64,000 nucleotides of DNA, taken from assembly GCF_033473495.1 (NCBI RefSeq), contig NC_088935.1:3286001-3350000 (forward strand). Reading direction: 5' to 3'. Shown here piece by piece: positions 63,063 to 64,000 of this stretch. The stretch is from Cercospora beticola. Lineage: Eukaryota > Ascomycota > Dothideomycetes > Mycosphaerellales > Mycosphaerellaceae. The notes beneath the pieces are model-generated. The model was not told the origin of the DNA, ran no database searches, and saw nothing but the letters and a program-made list of their open reading frames with translations. The position numbers were made by a program, and so were the translations under genes. How positions within the stretch are numbered: position 1 is the stretch's first letter; each line of letters starts with the position of its first letter.

Positions 63063-64000
63063 CTACTCCGGAAGCGCAATGTGACGCTTGCGTCGCAGGA
63101 ATGCGACTGTCGGTGGCTGCACGATCTCATTGACTGGAAGGGATTGATTAGCGGCTCGAACCAATGAGGGATTATACGTCTGGTGCACTTACAGATCGCG
63201 GTACCATACACTAGTAGCGCGAAGCCCACAACCTGCAACCATTTGACTGCGAGGAGAAATATCAGGTAAGCAGATCACAATGAATGCGCAACTTGAGATG
63301 CTGAGTATTCTTACAGGTCTCCCAGCCTAACCCTAGGCTCACCATCCAAATGAACAGAGTGCGGCATGTATCAATAGTAGACCGAGCAGTTGCGGATATG
63401 ACCCGGGTCACGGAAAGACCGAAGAAATTGAAGCCACTGGTCACGAGTCAGCGAGCAAATGAGAGTGGGACAGCCACTATACATACCCAATCGATATCAT
63501 GATCAGAAGCGAGGTGATGCCAATTGTTTTGTGGTGGAACATCTGGTAGAAGCCGTCGCGTGCGTCAAAATAACCCCCTCGTCCGGCATCTGTAGAGCCG
63601 ATGAAGGCGTGCAGAATCCCCATACCAATGAGTGTGACGATAAATCCAAAGACTCCTTCCCAGCCCACAACACGGATTGGATCCATGCTGTACTTCTCCA
63701 TGATCGATTCCTCGAGCACAAATTGCGTTGCCGTGAATATTTGAGCGCAAGCGATCAGGAAGAAGCCTAGAAGTGATTCCGCCGCTGTGTGCTGTTCAAC
63801 ACTTGACACTGCCGCACGAATGTACACATACGATTTGAGGCGCAAGTCGGTGTTATTGTCAGGGTTCGCATCCCCAGGTAGCTCAGGAAGGCCGTCCTTG
63901 TGATCAATCACACCTGCAAGTCCCACCACTGCAACACCGAGCACCACGATGAACAGACTGGCCCATTTCCAGGCTCCCAGGTGGCGCTTTAGGAAGATCA
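63063..64000 (-). CDS. SLC35F6-like drug/metabolite transporter, 5' end cut
   Basis: Only the 3' part is in the window. Exons are 64000-63487 (continuing beyond the edge), 63436-63315, 63246-63193 and 63133-63063, giving 252 whole codons plus a partial one. The frame shows WASLFIVVLGVAVVGLAGVI, AESLLGFFLIACAQIFTATQ, the amphipathic FVLEESIMEKYSMDPIRVVG and VGWEGVFGFIVTLIGMGILH, then across splices IGGFNFFGLSVTRVISATAR, IWMVSLGLGWETF and the closing VVGFALLVYGTAIFNEIVQP. These are hallmarks of the SLC35F6 (nucleotide-sugar-transporter-like, multi-span) family, found in endomembranes or lysosome/vacuole; the transported substrate is not known from sequence. All three introns (50, 68 and 59 nt) keep phase. 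Confidence 0.88.

Overview
This window is nuclear chromosomal DNA of a filamentous ascomycete, most likely a Dothideomycete of the Mycosphaerellales type; the class-level call is inference. The genes are single transcription units on both strands with short introns (mostly 47-110 nt, GT..AG, with CTAAC/CTGAC/CTAAT branch points). The gene set is typically fungal: a MET10-type sulfite reductase subunit, a Dfg5/Dcw1 cell-wall mannosidase, Las17, Kri1, Dbp8, Cbp4 and a fungal-type C5 DNA methyltransferase. I see no operons, CRISPR arrays, rRNA or convincing tRNA genes, and no intact transposon. Intron coordinates come from matching splice sites to reading frame and family continuity, so they are predictions.

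Layout. 0.6-6.3 kb: an Ala/Pro-rich protein, the sulfite reductase flavoprotein subunit (MET10) and a small mitochondrial-type protein. 7.2-15.8 kb: glycogenin, a secreted PAN/apple-like small protein, a GPI-anchored GH76 mannosidase and the wybutosine enzyme TYW3. 16.3-25.1 kb: a RID/Masc1-like cytosine DNA methyltransferase, divergent ADE4, Las17/WASP and eIF1A. 25.4-33.9 kb: a mitochondrial-type protein, a GH31 alpha-glycosidase, a secreted beta-propeller protein and a TesB-type acyl-CoA thioesterase. 34.1-38.0 kb: two ribosome-biogenesis genes, DBP8 and KRI1, divergent from a 190-bp promoter. 38.5-44.0 kb: a small unknown protein, an orphan ATP-grasp enzyme and a single-membrane-span unknown. 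44.2-49.4 kb: XPF/RAD1, an unknown nuclear-type protein and CBP4. 50.1-64.0 kb: a DNF1-type P4-ATPase flippase, a PIP-box protein that may be an Nse6/SLF2-type Smc5/6 cofactor, KU80, a TMEM205-like protein, a short membrane ORF and the 3' part of an SLC35F6-like transporter that runs off the window.

How the genes relate. Most are housekeeping genes with independent roles. Three themes recur: translation and ribosome assembly (TYW3, eIF1A, DBP8, KRI1), genome maintenance (DNA methyltransferase, XPF, PIP-box protein, KU80) and cell wall or secretion (GH76, PAN protein, beta-propeller protein, flippase, Las17). I found no secondary-metabolite or defence cluster. The loci most worth a second look are the orphan ATP-grasp enzyme, the PIP-box/Nse6-like candidate, the RID-like methyltransferase and a mitochondrial-type protein with a faint RNase P protein (RnpA)-like motif.
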